Program-made: the position numbers and the translations under genes | Assembly: GCA_022432975.1 (NCBI GenBank) | Contig: CM039510.1 | Span: forward strand, 8,710,414-8,774,413 | Source of the DNA: Begonia masoniana | Lineage: Eukaryota; Streptophyta; Magnoliopsida; Cucurbitales; Begoniaceae | DNA: 64,000 bases | Reading direction: 5' to 3' | Notes under the pieces: model-generated | Databases searched by the model: none | What the model was told of the DNA's origin: nothing | Seen by the model: only the letters and a program-made list of their open reading frames with translations | Shown here: in pieces, positions 52,568-63,701 of the stretch | How positions within the stretch are numbered: the stretch's first letter is position 1 | Layout of the letters: every line of letters begins with the position of its first letter

Positions 52568-53394
52568 TGTTGAGGATACTGCAGGTAAGTCCCCTGAGTG
52601 CACAGAAGAATAGAGGTGGTTGGAGGAGTACATTCATGTTTCGGCCTGGTAAACTGATGAGGTGGTTTAACTGGTGTCAGTTGGTGTGAAGGTTTAGTTG
52701 ACAATGTTTCAATTTTAAGTATGTTGAGTTTTCATGACAGTAGTGGTCATTAATGTTTGGAATACGTTTTGAGATTTCCTGATAATGATATTCTGTTGAG
52801 TTTTTAAATGTTGGTTCTTACTGGATTTGGGTAATGCAATGATTCGAATTATTTCTGAATGGTTTCAGTGAAGTAGTAAATTCTCTTCTGTACTTAGGGT
52901 GGTTTTTGCATAGCATGAAATAGTTGAAATGTCTGTGACAGCCCGAAACCAAACCCGATTGGGGGCTCGAGATCGGAGCCGTCACTCCGGGACAGTTATC
53001 AGAAAACGGTGACTATTTTTTTTTAAACAGGACAGTCAGAAGAAACAGTGAACATAATATTTACAAACTTTAAAACTTCGCAGAGAGAGAGTTCTCTGGT
53101 GTCGAAATCAAACAGGGGAAAAACAGTTAACAACGAACTACAGGGTAAACAACAGAAGGAGATCAGAATCCTTGGAACAAAATCAAAAAAAAATATATTA
53201 ATTGTTAGACCACAGAAATGGACGACAGATGAATACAGGAAGCAGAGCACTTTAAGCATTTAAATTTGAAAACATACTTAAAATCGGAGTTCAGATTAAA
53301 TGACAGAAGAATAACAGAACAAAAGCCAGGAGGTTGGAAGTGAAAAGGAATGAAAACAGTCTTTGGGATATAATAAGACAAAAATGAACAGTGA

Positions 53395-53650
53395 TCGGAA
53401 GATGAAGTTGTGAACAGTGACCGGAAGATGAAGTTGTGAACAGTGACCGGAAGATGAAGTTGTGAACAGTGACCGGAAGATGAAGGTGTGAACAGTGACC
53501 GGAAGATGAAGTTGTGAACAGTGACCGGAAGATGAAGTTGTGAACAGTGACCGGAAGATGAAGGTGTGAACAGTGACCGGAAGATGAAGTTGTGAACAGT
53601 GACCGGAAGATGAAGTTGTGAACAGTGACCGGAAGATGAAAGTTGGACAG
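53395..53650. repeat. 26-bp array in C2, about 10 copies
   Basis: Unit GAACAGTGACCGGAAGATG plus AAGTTGT or AAGGTGT. On the minus strand its core CCGGTCACTGTTCAC resembles the A unit CCGGTTACTGTTCAC. Confidence 0.93.
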
Positions 53651-53689
53651 TGACCGGAAGATGGAAGTGTGAACAGTGACCGGAATATG

Positions 53690-54046
53690 TAAATGTGAAC
53701 AGTGATGGAAGATGCAAAATGTGAACAGTGATCGGAAAGATGCAAAATGTGAAACAGTGATCGGAAGATGCAACTGCTGTGAACAGTGATCGGAAGATGC
53801 AAGGTGTGAACAGTGATCGGAAGATGCAAGGTGTGAACAGTGATCGGAAGATGCAAAGTGTGAACAGTGATCGGAAGATGCAAAGTGTGAACAGTGATCG
53901 GAAGATGCAAACTGTGAACAGTGATCGGAAGATGCAAACTGTGAACAGTGATCGGAAGATGCAAGGTGTGAACAGTGATCGGAAGATGCAAGGTGTGAAC
54001 AGTGATCGGAAGATGCAAAGTGTGAACAGTGATCGGAAGATGCAAT
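53690..54046. repeat. 27-bp array in C2, about 13 copies
   Basis: Unit GTGAACAGTGATCGGAAGATG plus CAAGGT or CAAAGT. It adjoins and is clearly related to the preceding 26-bp array, with several 1-2-bp indels at its left side. Confidence 0.93.
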
Positions 54047-54633
54047 AAAAACAACAACGGTAGATGTGATTTTAAAGCAACGGAAGATGCAATCGGAAGA
54101 CATAGTTTTAAAGACAGAATTTGTCAACATTTAACAGAAAGACAAACAAACAGAGAGCATAAAAACATAAACGTTTCAAACCTTCAAAACCGATTCAAAA
54201 TATGATTTTTCAAACATAACAGTAAACCACGGCAGAAACTTAAGAAAAATCAAATTACATGGATAGCTCTAAAACCAGAAACCATCCATGCACAGGCCAA
54301 CAGAAAAATATTCCAAACAATTCCAGAATACTTCAGAACATAAATTCAACTGTCAAATACAGAGGTTTTAGACATCAAGACAAATCCCATACATTACCAG
54401 AATACCACAGAATTTCAACAGAGTTTTCCTAAAACCAAAACATCAGAATCTAAGTAAAATTCACAGACAATATTTTCTCTTTAAAAAACTTAAACCTGTA
54501 GCACCCGGTTCTATCGAACCAGCTCTTTTATTATTAATAAAATACACTTGATTAGTCAATAATTTAAGTAGGGTTATTAAATGACTTGGCAAGGGCATTA
54601 GAGTAAATTGCAATTTTCAAAGAGTGGATAACG

Positions 54634-54640
54634 TATTTAA
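54634..54640 (+). promoter_or_regulatory. TATA-like box of D 5' LTR
   Basis: TATTTAA in GGATAACGTATTTAAGG, conserved in B, C1 and both D LTRs. It probably drives the element's transcript. Confidence 0.6.
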
Positions 54641-54985
54641 GGGAAGAGGGTTGGGTTTAATGCACTGTAGCCGCCACCATTTCATACCATTTCCTCTTCG
54701 GGTTTTAGCTCAGGCAGACGAGCTCTCTAGGCGATCTTCCTCGCCCGATTCACCTTCGACCTAGGTAAGTTTTCCATTCATCTTCTCGATATTATAGTGA
54801 GTAGATAGCGGGGAGAGTGCAATGCGTGTGTAACTTGGTGAATGCTGTGAGTGAGCTGAGTTCGAGTTTAGTGCTGAACCAAGAATGTGCGATGGCCCGA
54901 AGTTCTAAGCTAGCTCCTTAGATTTTTTAATGGTGTGGGATGAGATTTAGTGAAGTTCTGATTAGTGTTCTGTTTATGACACTAG

Positions 54986-55035
54986 GTGAACAGGGCTTTC
55001 AAGTAGTTGAAACCGAGCGATTTCCAGGAGACCAG
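54986..55035 (+). other. putative LTR micro-exon of element D
   Basis: 50 nt with GTGAAC at the start and CCAG at the end. The next intron would be 55036-55550 (515 nt), with branch-point-like CTAAT about 25 nt before its AG. Splicing is inferred from sites and conservation only. Confidence 0.55.
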
Positions 55036-55063
55036 GTAAGTAGAGTTTGTTTGTGCCTTCGGG

Positions 55064-55078
55064 CCTACATCACAAAAC
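55064..55078 (+). promoter_or_regulatory. 5' pairing arm of D 5' LTR
   Basis: CCTACATCACAAAAC, perfectly complementary to 55537-55551. Confidence 0.62.
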
Positions 55079-55189
55079 AGTAGGATTTATGTATGTTTGT
55101 ATGTTTATTTTCAATTGTCATGCATCATATTTTGAAATGTACGAAAATGAATTTACATGATTTTGAATCGGCAAGGAATGAACAGATTG

Positions 55190-55420
55190 AAACAGTACGT
55201 GAAACAGATACACTGTTAAGGGAACTAATCCAACCCTTAATGAGACAGAGGATATTTATACTTTGGGAGAGTTGATCCAACTTCCAATTTCACAGGGGGA
55301 TCGGAGGATGTGAATCAGAATTTACTGTTAAGGGAATTAATCCGCCCCTTAATGAGTCAGTGGATGAGTATACTTTGGGAGAGTTGATCCAACTCCCAAT
55401 TTCACAGGGGGATCAGAACA
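55190..55420 (+). repeat. two-copy segment between the arms of D 5' LTR
   Basis: Two diverged copies with CTGTTAAGGGAA and CCCTTAATGAG, homologous to the 96-bp unit of element B. Confidence 0.85.
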
Positions 55421-55536
55421 GAAACGTTGAATGAGCAACTGAGTTGAGAAAGTAGAAATTGCATGTTTAGGAAATTCATATTTCAGTATTTCATTTCAGT
55501 ATTGCTTTACTTACTTAGCATTAGGCTAATAGATGA

Positions 55537-55551
55537 GTTTTGTGATGTAGG
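55537..55551 (+). promoter_or_regulatory. 3' pairing arm and 3' splice-like site of D 5' LTR
   Basis: GTTTTGTGATGTAGG. The putative 3' splice site TGTAG| lies within the arm at 55550. Confidence 0.62.
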
Positions 55552-56079
55552 TGAAGAAGCTTTAGCAGGTGTGTTTACTGAGTTCACAGAGGGCTAGTTG
55601 GGTTGGAGGAGTGCATCTACACAATGTTCTGGCAGCTGATGGGGCAGTTTAACTGATGTCTGTTAGGATGAAGGTTTAGTGGTAAATGTTTCGAATTAAA
55701 TAGATTGAATTTTTACAACAGTAGAGACTTCAATGTTTTGAATGCATATTGAGTTTTCTTTTCTGATAGTGGTATTCTGTTGGTTTTAATACCGGATTTT
55801 TACTGGAGTTGAGTAACATGAAGATTTAAATTGTTTTTCTGAATGGTTTCAATAGAATAGACAAGTCTTTACTGCAGTTGTATTGTTCTGGTATAGATTG
55901 TGAAAAGTTGAAATATTGTTCTGTTTTCTATCAGTTGGAACCGTGAGTTTTGTCTACCGGAAGATGTAGTTTTATTTTCATCGGTAGATGTATCCATATT
56001 TCTATCGGAAGATGTCTTCAGTAAAGGCATCGGAAGATGTAGCCTTATTTCTATCGATAGATATAGACTTATTTCTATC

Positions 56080-56440
56080 GGCAGATGAAGTTGTGTGTGC
56101 AGTCGTGTTGACTTTATCGGCAGATGAAGTCATGTTGACTTCATCGGCAGATGAAGTTGTGTGTGCAGTCATGTTGACTTTATCGGCAGATGAAGTCATG
56201 TTGACTTCATCGGCAGATGAAGTTGTATGTGCAGTCGTGTTGACTTTATCGGCAGATGAAGTCATGTTGACTTCATCGGCAGATGAAGTTGTGTGTGCAG
56301 TCATGTTGACTTTATCGGCAGATGAAGTCATGTTGACTTCATCGGCAGATGAAGTTGTATGTGCAGTCGTGTTGACTTTATCGGCAGATGAAGACATGTT
56401 GACTTCATCGACAGATGAAGTTGTGCTGACGTCATCGGTA
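56080..56440. repeat. 66-bp array in D 5' LTR, about five copies
   Basis: Each unit has two forms of CGGCAGATGAAGT: one followed by TGTGTGTGCAGTC, the other by CATGTTGACTTCAT. The 3' LTR instead carries a simple 27-bp array derived from the second form. Confidence 0.9.
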
Positions 56441-56781
56441 GGTGCAGCCCGCCGAGAAATGTCTTTCAATTCCAAGTCTTCAGGTCCACGTCATCGGCAG
56501 GAGTCTTATATTTGCTGTGTCTGCTTCTTCCGTTGATTTTTCCACCGGCAGATGTGGTTGACTTTAGAGATTTAACAGTGTTTTGTGATTTAAACCTTTA
56601 TTTCTTTTGGTCGATTATCTCGAACATTTTACCCGATTATCCAAACATTTTATGGTTTTGTTTAACTCTAAGTTATTTAAATTAATTCCGCTGCAAAATT
56701 TTAAATTATGAATGAAGTTTTTAGTTCGTGTACGGGTTTTGTGTGACGAACCGAGTTCAGAGAATTCGGGGCGTTACAGTA

Positions 56782-56792
56782 TGGTATCAGAG
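56782..56792 (+). other. primer-binding site of element D (initiator tRNA-Met)
   Basis: TGGTATCAGAG, three bases after the LTR end at 56778. Confidence 0.88.
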
Positions 56793-56934
56793 ACATTCAG
56801 TTAAACTGTTCAAAAGATTACTCATCAGTGCCAATCGTTGCATGGAAGCACTCCAACAACTGTAAGTGTTTAAGTTAGCTTTAGTTATAAAATGTTTATG
56901 AGGGCAGTTAACCTTGTGCAGGGAATTTAGTATA

Positions 56935-59900
56935 ATGGCTAGACGACCAGGAAGACCAAGGATACCAAGAGAAATACCAAGTCCAAGACGTGAAGAGGAC
57001 TCTAGTGTAATTAGGCAGCTGACCGAATTGATGCATCAGCAGACTGATATAGTGCGTCAACAGTCTGATCAATTAGGAGTGCTGTTGAGTCGGGAAGCAC
57101 AAGGAAGTGCCAACTCGGGTTCTAGCAATGAGCATTCTGGAGATAGATTCCGGAGACTAAGACCACCCACGTTTGATGGACAGTCATCCGATCCAATTAT
57201 TGCTGAAGGATGGCTTAGGAAGATTGAAAGTATGTTTAGATGCGCCAACATAGGAGAAGAAGACAAGGTTACGTTGGCAACCTTTCATCTAGCTGGTGAA
57301 GCTCAACTCTGGTGGGAAACAATAGAGACCACCACAGATGTTTTGACAATGTCTTGGTCACAATTCAAGGATATTTTCTATGGGAAATATTTTAACAATA
57401 CCGTCCAAACTGCAAAGAAGTTGGAATTTCTAAACCTGAAACAGATAGGGTCTGTGGCCGAGTATAGTAGACAGTTTGAGTCTTTGTCCAGGTTTGCTGG
57501 ACATTTTGCTCACAAGGATGAGGATAAGGTGTTCAAATTTGTGCATGGACTTAAGCCGGAAATTTATAGAGGGGTTAAATTTTGTGGTATTAAAGGTTTG
57601 ACAATCAGTGAGGTTGTGTCCACTGCCCTGGAAGTGGAAGAAGCTGAAAGGAAGTGTGCTGGAACAAAGGAGGTCCCACAAAGGTTTGTCCAGCAACACC
57701 AACAGAGAGGGACAAAGAGGCCAAGTGAAGGCCAGAGTAGCCAAGGAGCTGGAGGGAAGGTACAGAATGTCAGGAAATTTCCCCCGTGTCCTAAGTGCTT
57801 GAAGAACGACCCCGGGGAGTGCAGGATGGGATTTGGGAAGTGCTTCAACTGTGAGGAGGTTGGCCACACGTACAAAGAATGCCCGAAGCCTAGGATCACC
57901 AGATGCTACAATTGTAACAAGGTCGGCCATATTAGTCGAGACTGTCTGGCTCCTAAGAGTGGCCCTGCTATGATTAAACCGAGGGTATTCTCCATGATGG
58001 AGTCAGGGGACGAAGACCAGCCCGCTGTGGTGTCAGGTACTATATTGATCAACTCTGTGCCTGCTTTTACTTTGATAGATTCCGGTGCAACGCATTCATT
58101 TATAGCATCTACATTTGCTGATAAGTTAGATGTACAGTTTACCCCTTCCATGCATGTGTTTAATGTTACATTACCTTCTGGTGAGCGCATGCACTCCAAT
58201 CGAGTGATGCCTGATAGTGTGGTATTAGTGGGGAACATGAATTTGCCTGCTGACCTCATTATTATGGATATAATGGGATTTGATGTAATCTTAGGAATGG
58301 ATTGGCTGTTTAAGCATTATGCTACGATTGATTGTAGGACCGGAATAGTTAGTTTCCAACCCCCTGGTAACCCGAAACATACCTTCCAAGCTTCAATGAA
58401 GAGCAAGGAAATGACTGTGATGACTTCAATTAACACTAGACCTTCCCTATGTGGAGAGTATTTGTGCTTCTTAGCTAGCGTTTTAGACACACAGCTTGTA
58501 GGAAAGGCAAACCCTCAAAATGTTTTAGTTGTCCAAGACTTTCCTGATGTATTTTTAGATGACCTTCCTGGTTTACCACCAGATAGAGAAATCGAATTTG
58601 TTGTAGATGTCTACCCCGGAGCCGAGCCTGTGTCTAAAAACCCGTATAGACTAGCACCATCAGAACTTAAAGAGTTAAAGAAACAGTTGGAGGATTTGTT
58701 AGAAAAAGGGTTCATACGCCCTAGTTTTTCACCATGGGGTGCACCTGTCCTTTTTGTTAAAAAGAAAGACGGATCAATGCGTATGTGCATAGACTATAGA
58801 GAATTGAATAAGCTAACTATTAAGAACAAGTATCCACTGCCGAGGATTGATGATTTATTTGATCAACTTAAGGGTGCGAGAGTTTTCTCTAAGATTGACC
58901 TTAGGTCCGGTTACTATCAGTTGAAGGTTAAATCTGAGGATATCCCAAAGACTGCCTTTCGCACAAGGTATGGACATTATGAGTTTTTGGTTATGTCTTT
59001 TGGTTTGACTAATGCACCAGCAGCCTTCATGGATCTTATGAATAGGGTGTTTCACGAGTATTTGGACAAGTTTTTCATTGTATTCATTGATGACATACTA
59101 ATCTATTCTAGAACTAAGGAAGAGCATGCAAAACATTTGAGTTTAGTGTTGGATGTACTGAGAAGACACCAGCTTTATGCTAAGTTTTCAAAGTGTGAAT
59201 TTTGGTTGGACAGAGTTCACTTTCTTGGTCATGTGATCTCTGGTGATGGAATATCCGTTGATCCAGCCAAGGTTCAAGCAGTTAAGGAATGGCCCCAACC
59301 GAAGAGTGCTACGGATATTAGAAGTTTTCTTGGACTAGCAGGGTATTACAGAAAGTTCATTGAAGGATTTTCGAAGATTGCCACACCCCTTACTAGGTTA
59401 ACAAGGAAAAACGTGAAATATACATGGACTGACGAATGTGAGCATAGTTTCCAAACCTTGAAACAGGAGCTGACCAATGCTCCAATTTTGACCCTCCCTG
59501 TTGAAGGTGGTAAATTTAGTATTTATTGTGATGCTTCTAAGATCGGTCTTGGCTGTGTGTTGATGCAAGATGATAAGGTTATAGCCTATGCTTCTAGACA
59601 GTTAAAAACTTATGAGAAGAACTACCCTACACACGACTTGGAATTAGCTGCTGTAGTCTTTGCATTGAAGATTTGGAGGCACTACCTGTATGGACAAACT
59701 TGTGAGATATTTTCGGATCATAAAAGTCTGAAGTATATTTTCACGCAAAAAGAACTGAATATGAGGCAGCGTAGGTGGTTAGAGTTTGTCAAAGATTATG
59801 ATTTTGAGATTAAGTACCACCCTGGTAAGGCAAATGTTGTGGCAGATGCCTTGAGTAGAATCACAACCTCAACCCCAACTATGATTTCCAATATGCCATT

Positions 59901-61419
59901 AACCTTAGAGTCAGAATTCCAAAAGTTTAATCTAGAAACAGTGACCAGTGTATCAGCTATACTTTCAGCCATAACCTTAAAGCCTACCATTCTTGAGAAA
60001 ATAAAGGAAGCTCAGACGAATGATGATGAATGTATCAGGTACAAGTCAAACGTGGATTCTACGGACAAGACAGAATTTAGCCATTCTACCGACGGAATCC
60101 TTAAGTTTAGAAATAGGTGGTTTGTTCCTGCCAATAATGAGCTTCGTGAAGAAATTCTTCCTGTGGCTCACTCGTCCAAGTTCTCTGTCCACCCTGGGAG
60201 TACAAAGATGTACAGAGATCTCAAGCAGTATTACTGGTGGCCAGGTATGAAAAGAAGTGTGGCGAAGTATGTAGAGTCATGTCTGATCTGCCAGCAAGTC
60301 AAAGCTGAACACCAGAGACCCTCAGGGACATTGCAACCCTTGCCAGTTCCCGAATGGAAATGGGAACAAATAACGATGGATTTTGTTGTTGGATTACCTA
60401 GGACAGCTAAGGGACATGATGCAATTTTGGTGATAGTTGACCGTCTAACCAAGTCAGCTCATTTTCTGCCTATAAAGATAACCTACTCGATGGATCAGCT
60501 AGCTGAATTGTACATGCAAGAGATCGTCAGACTACATGGAGTTCCAAGTTCTATAGTTTCAGACCGAGACTCTAGATTTACATCTAAGTTTTGGAGGAGT
60601 TTGCATAAGGCTATGGGAACACAACTTAGTTTTAGCACAGCTTTCCACCCTCAAACTGATGGACAATCTGAAAGAACCATTCAAACATTGGAGGATATGC
60701 TTCGTGCATGCACATTGGATTTTCAAGGTTCTTGGAACAAGTACCTGTCCTTAGTAGAATTCTCTTACAACAACAGTTTTCAAGCAACCATAGGTATGGC
60801 ACCATACGAGGCATTGTATGGACGAAAATGCAGATCACCTTTGTACTGGGATGAAGTTGGTGAAGCACAGTTGCTTGGTCCTGACATTGTGCAACAAACT
60901 GTGGAGAAGGTTGCCCTCATCCGCCAGCGAATCCTAACAGCTCAAAGCCGACAGAAAAGCTATGCAGATAAAAGACGAAGAGAACTGGAATTTGAGGTAG
61001 GTGATGAAGTTTTTCTTAAGGTGTCACCTTTCAAAGGAGTAGTGAGATTTGGAAAGAGAGGAAAGTTGAACCCCAGATTTATTGGACCATTCACTATTCT
61101 GAAGAGAGTTGGGGGAGCAGCCTATCAGTTGCAACTACCGGCATCTATGGATGGAATACACAGTGTGTTCCATGTATCTATGTTGAAGAAATGCATTAGG
61201 AATCCATATCAAGTCATGGAACAGCAAGACCTTGAGATTTATCCTACCCTCGCCTATGAAGAGAGACCAGTAAAGATATTAGACTATGCAGTGAAGGAAT
61301 TGCGCAACAAAGAGGTTCCACTAGTGAAAGTCTTGTGGCACAACCAGAACGTAGAGGAGACAACTTGGGAGCGCCAACAAGACATGATGGACCAACATCC
61401 AGAGTTATTCAGGTACTGA
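56935..61419 (+). CDS. element D gag-pol polyprotein, intact (Ty3/gypsy chromovirus, Tekay/Del-like)
   Basis: One open frame of 1,494 residues from ATG 56935. An in-frame ATG at 56914 is less likely, since homology with element B starts at the RRPGRP segment. Order: Gag core (about 60-240); two CCHC knuckles (303-316 and 324-337) that bind RNA; aspartic protease with DSGATHSF (DSG at 382); reverse transcriptase with FIDD at 717-720; RNase H with its first Asp near 866. Integrase has an N-terminal zinc-binding region (about 1073-1120) and catalytic D1149, D1210, E1246 (D-35-E spacing). A C-terminal chromodomain-like region (about 1418-1494) may target insertion to certain chromatin. Gag and pol are fused without a frameshift, as in most plant chromoviruses. 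Products act in cytoplasmic particles (copying RNA) and the nucleus (integration). Primer site and polypurine tract are present, so the element looks recently mobile. Confidence 0.95.
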   Translation: MARRPGRPRIPREIPSPRREEDSSVIRQLTELMHQQTDIVRQQSDQLGVLLSREAQGSANSGSSNEHSGDRFRRLRPPTFDGQSSDPIIAEGWLRKIESMFRCANIGEEDKVTLATFHLAGEAQLWWETIETTTDVLTMSWSQFKDIFYGKYFNNTVQTAKKLEFLNLKQIGSVAEYSRQFESLSRFAGHFAHKDEDKVFKFVHGLKPEIYRGVKFCGIKGLTISEVVSTALEVEEAERKCAGTKEVPQRFVQQHQQRGTKRPSEGQSSQGAGGKVQNVRKFPPCPKCLKNDPGECRMGFGKCFNCEEVGHTYKECPKPRITRCYNCNKVGHISRDCLAPKSGPAMIKPRVFSMMESGDEDQPAVVSGTILINSVPAFTLIDSGATHSFIASTFADKLDVQFTPSMHVFNVTLPSGERMHSNRVMPDSVVLVGNMNLPADLIIMDIMGFDVILGMDWLFKHYATIDCRTGIVSFQPPGNPKHTFQASMKSKEMTVMTSINTRPSLCGEYLCFLASVLDTQLVGKANPQNVLVVQDFPDVFLDDLPGLPPDREIEFVVDVYPGAEPVSKNPYRLAPSELKELKKQLEDLLEKGFIRPSFSPWGAPVLFVKKKDGSMRMCIDYRELNKLTIKNKYPLPRIDDLFDQLKGARVFSKIDLRSGYYQLKVKSEDIPKTAFRTRYGHYEFLVMSFGLTNAPAAFMDLMNRVFHEYLDKFFIVFIDDILIYSRTKEEHAKHLSLVLDVLRRHQLYAKFSKCEFWLDRVHFLGHVISGDGISVDPAKVQAVKEWPQPKSATDIRSFLGLAGYYRKFIEGFSKIATPLTRLTRKNVKYTWTDECEHSFQTLKQELTNAPILTLPVEGGKFSIYCDASKIGLGCVLMQDDKVIAYASRQLKTYEKNYPTHDLELAAVVFALKIWRHYLYGQTCEIFSDHKSLKYIFTQKELNMRQRRWLEFVKDYDFEIKYHPGKANVVADALSRITTSTPTMISNMPLTLESEFQKFNLETVTSVSAILSAITLKPTILEKIKEAQTNDDECIRYKSNVDSTDKTEFSHSTDGILKFRNRWFVPANNELREEILPVAHSSKFSVHPGSTKMYRDLKQYYWWPGMKRSVAKYVESCLICQQVKAEHQRPSGTLQPLPVPEWKWEQITMDFVVGLPRTAKGHDAILVIVDRLTKSAHFLPIKITYSMDQLAELYMQEIVRLHGVPSSIVSDRDSRFTSKFWRSLHKAMGTQLSFSTAFHPQTDGQSERTIQTLEDMLRACTLDFQGSWNKYLSLVEFSYNNSFQATIGMAPYEALYGRKCRSPLYWDEVGEAQLLGPDIVQQTVEKVALIRQRILTAQSRQKSYADKRRRELEFEVGDEVFLKVSPFKGVVRFGKRGKLNPRFIGPFTILKRVGGAAYQLQLPASMDGIHSVFHVSMLKKCIRNPYQVMEQQDLEIYPTLAYEERPVKILDYAVKELRNKEVPLVKVLWHNQNVEETTWERQQDMMDQHPELFRY

Positions 61420-61441
61420 ATTTTGAGGACAAAATTCTTTT

Positions 61442-61454
61442 AAGGAGGGTAGAT
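61442..61454 (+). other. polypurine tract of element D
   Basis: AAGGAGGGTAGAT immediately before the 3' LTR. Confidence 0.85.
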
Positions 61455-62022
61455 TGTAGCACCCGGTTCTATCGAACCAGCTCTTTTATTATTAATAAAA
61501 TACACTTGATTAGTCAATAATTTAAGTAGGGTTATTAAATGACTTGGCAAGGGCATTAGAGTAAATTGCAATTTTCAAAGAGTGGATAACGTATTTAAGG
61601 GAAGAGGGTTGGGTTTAATGCACTGTAGCCAGCCACCATTTCATACCATTTCCTCTTCGGGTTTTAGCTCAGGCAGACGAGCTCTCTAGGCGATCTTCCT
61701 CGCCCGATTCACCTTCGACCTAGGTAAGTTTTCCATTCATCTTCTCGATATTATAGTGAGTAGATAGCGGGGAGAGTGCAATGCGTGTGTAACTTGGTGA
61801 ATGCTGTGAGTGAGCTGAGTTCGAGTTTAGTGCTGAACCAAGAATGTGCGATGGCCCGAAGTTCTAAGCTAGCTCCTTAGATTTTTTAATGGTGTGGGAT
61901 GAGATTTAGTGAAGTTCTGATTAGTGTTCTGTTTATGACACTAGGTGAACAGGGCTTTCAAGTAGTTGAAACCGAGCGATTTCCAGGAGACCAGGTAAGT
62001 AGAGTTTGTTTGTGCCTTCGGG

Positions 62023-62037
62023 CCTACATCACAAAAC
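62023..62037 (+). promoter_or_regulatory. 5' pairing arm of D 3' LTR
   Basis: CCTACATCACAAAAC; its complement GTTTTGTGATGTAGG lies at 62496-62510. Confidence 0.6.
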
Positions 62038-62154
62038 AGTAGGATTTATGTATGTTTGTATGTTTATTTTCAATTGTCATGCATCATATTTTGAAATGTA
62101 CGAAAATGAATTTACATGATTTTGAATCGGCAAGGAATGAACAGATTGAAACAG

Positions 62155-62385
62155 TACGTGAAACAGATACACTGTTAAGGGAACTAATCCAACCCTTAAT
62201 GAGACAGAGGATATTTATACTTTGGGAGAGTTGATCCAACTTCCAATTTCACAGGGGGATCGGAGGATGTGAATCAGAATTTACTGTTAAGGGAATTAAT
62301 CCGCCCCTTAATGAGTCAGTGGATGAGTATACTTTGGGAGAGTTGATCCAACTCCCAATTTCACAGGGGGATCAGAACAGAAACG
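62155..62385 (+). repeat. two-copy segment between the arms of D 3' LTR
   Basis: Same two copies as at 55190-55420. Confidence 0.85.
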
Positions 62386-62495
62386 TTGAATGAGCAACTG
62401 AGTTGAGAAAGTAGAAATTGCATGTTTAGGAAATTCATATTTCAGTATTTCATTTCAGTATTGCTTTACTTACTTAGCATTAGGCTAATAGATGA

Positions 62496-62510
62496 GTTTT
62501 GTGATGTAGG
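62496..62510 (+). promoter_or_regulatory. 3' pairing arm of D 3' LTR
   Basis: GTTTTGTGATGTAGG, identical to the 5' LTR copy. Confidence 0.6.
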
Positions 62511-62989
62511 TGAAGAAGCTTTAGCAGGTGTGTTTACTGAGTTCACAGAGGGCTAGTTGGGTTGGAGGAGTGCATCTACACAATGTTCTGGCAGCTGATG
62601 GGGCAGTTTAACTGATGTCTGTTAGGATGAAGTTTAGTGGTAAATGTTTCGAATTAAATAGATTGAATTTTTACAACAGTAGAGACTTCAATGTTTTGAA
62701 TGCATATGAGTTTTCTTTTCTGATAGTGGTATTCTGTTGGTTTTAATACCGGATTTTTACTGGAGTTGAGTACATGAAGATTTAAATTGTTTTTCTGAAT
62801 GGTTTCAATAGAATAGACAAGTCTTTACTGCAGTTGTATTGTTCTGGTATAGATTGTGAAAAGTTGAAATATTGTTCTGTTTTCTATCAGTTGGAACCGT
62901 GAGTTTTTGTCTACGAAGATGTATGTTTATTTTCATCGGTAGATGTATCCATATTTCTATCATAAGATGTCTTCATAAGGCAATCGGAA

Positions 62990-63692
62990 GTGTTGACTTC
63001 ATCGGCAGATGAAGTCATGTTGACTTCATCGGCAGATGAAGTCATGTTGACTTCATCGGCAGATGAAGTCATGTTGACTTCATCGGCAGATGAAGTCATG
63101 TTGACTTCATCGGCAGATGAAGTCATGTTGACTTCATCGGCAGATGAAGTCATGTTGACTTCATCGGCAGATGAAGTCATGTTGACTTCATCGGCAGATG
63201 AAGTCATGTTGACTTCATCGGCAGATGAAGTCATGTTGACTTCATCGGCAGATGAAGTCATGTTGACTTCATCGGCAGATGAAGTCATGTTGACTTCATC
63301 GGCAGATGAAGTCATGTTGACTTCATCGGCAGATGAAGTCATGTTGACTTCATCGGCAGATGAAGTCATGTTGACTTCATCGGCAGATGAAGTCATGTTG
63401 ACTTCATCGGCAGATGAAGTCATGTTGACTTCATCGGCAGATGAAGTCATGTTGACTTCATCGGCAGATGAAGTCATGTTGACTTCATCGGCAGATGAAG
63501 TCATGTTGACTTCATCGGCAGATGAAGTCATGTTGACTTCATCGGCAGATGAAGTCATGTTGACTTCATCGGCAGATGAAGTCATGTTGACTTCATCGGC
63601 AGATGAAGTCATGTTGACTTCATCGGCAGATGAAGTCATGTTGACTTCATCGGCAGATGAAGTCATGTTGACTTCATCGGCAGATGAAGTTG
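62990..63692. repeat. 27-bp palindromic minisatellite, about 26 copies
   Basis: The unit is a perfect inverted repeat: TGACTTCATC, spacer GGCA, GATGAAGTCA, joined by TGT. Copies are identical. Each holds TTGACT, the W-box core bound by WRKY proteins. Periodic ORFs on both strands are artefacts of the period. Confidence 0.95.
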
Positions 63693-63701
63693 TATGTGCA
63701 G

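Larger units (their letters stand above)
51517..52931 (+). mobile_element. LTR C1 (plus strand), 3' part missing
   Basis: Starts TGTAACACCTGG. It is closely related to the D LTR: TATA-like box in GGATAACGTATTTAAGG (51663-51669), first 5' splice-like site 51783|51784, micro-exon 52002-52051, pairing arms at 52080-52094 and 52553-52567, and a two-copy segment between the arms. Similarity to D ends around GAAATAGTTGAAAT (about 52925), where minus-strand LTR sequence begins. Confidence 0.8.
52932..54496 (-). mobile_element. LTR C2 fragment (minus strand)
   Basis: Read on the minus strand it ends ...GGGCTGTCA at 52932, the kind of 3' end seen in related LTRs. The 26-27-bp array lies upstream of that end, the same slot as in the A, B and D LTRs. 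The 5' part is missing; element D is inserted at 54497. Confidence 0.55.
54497..56778 (+). mobile_element. element D, 5' LTR, 2,282 bp
   Basis: TGTAGCACCCGG ... GGGGCGTTACA. Contains a TATA-like box (54634-54640), first 5' splice-like site CTAG|GTAAGT at 54764|54765, 3' site ACTAG| at 54985, micro-exon 54986-55035, second 5' site CAG|GTAAG, arms at 55064-55078 and 55537-55551, a two-copy segment between the arms and a 66-bp array near the 3' end. Its unique parts match the 3' LTR nearly base for base. Confidence 0.92.
61455..63701 (+). mobile_element. element D, 3' LTR, truncated at its outer end
   Basis: Matches the 5' LTR from TGTAGCACCCGG to about 62985 with a handful of 1-nt indels and substitutions. 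It then holds a homogeneous 27-bp array and stops matching at about 63702, without the ...GGGGCGTTACA end. TATA-like box 61592-61598; arms at 62023-62037 and 62496-62510. Confidence 0.88.

Noticed and set aside
57069..57930. Minus-strand ORFs inside the D gag gene
   Set aside because: Antisense shadows of the clearly coding plus-strand frame.
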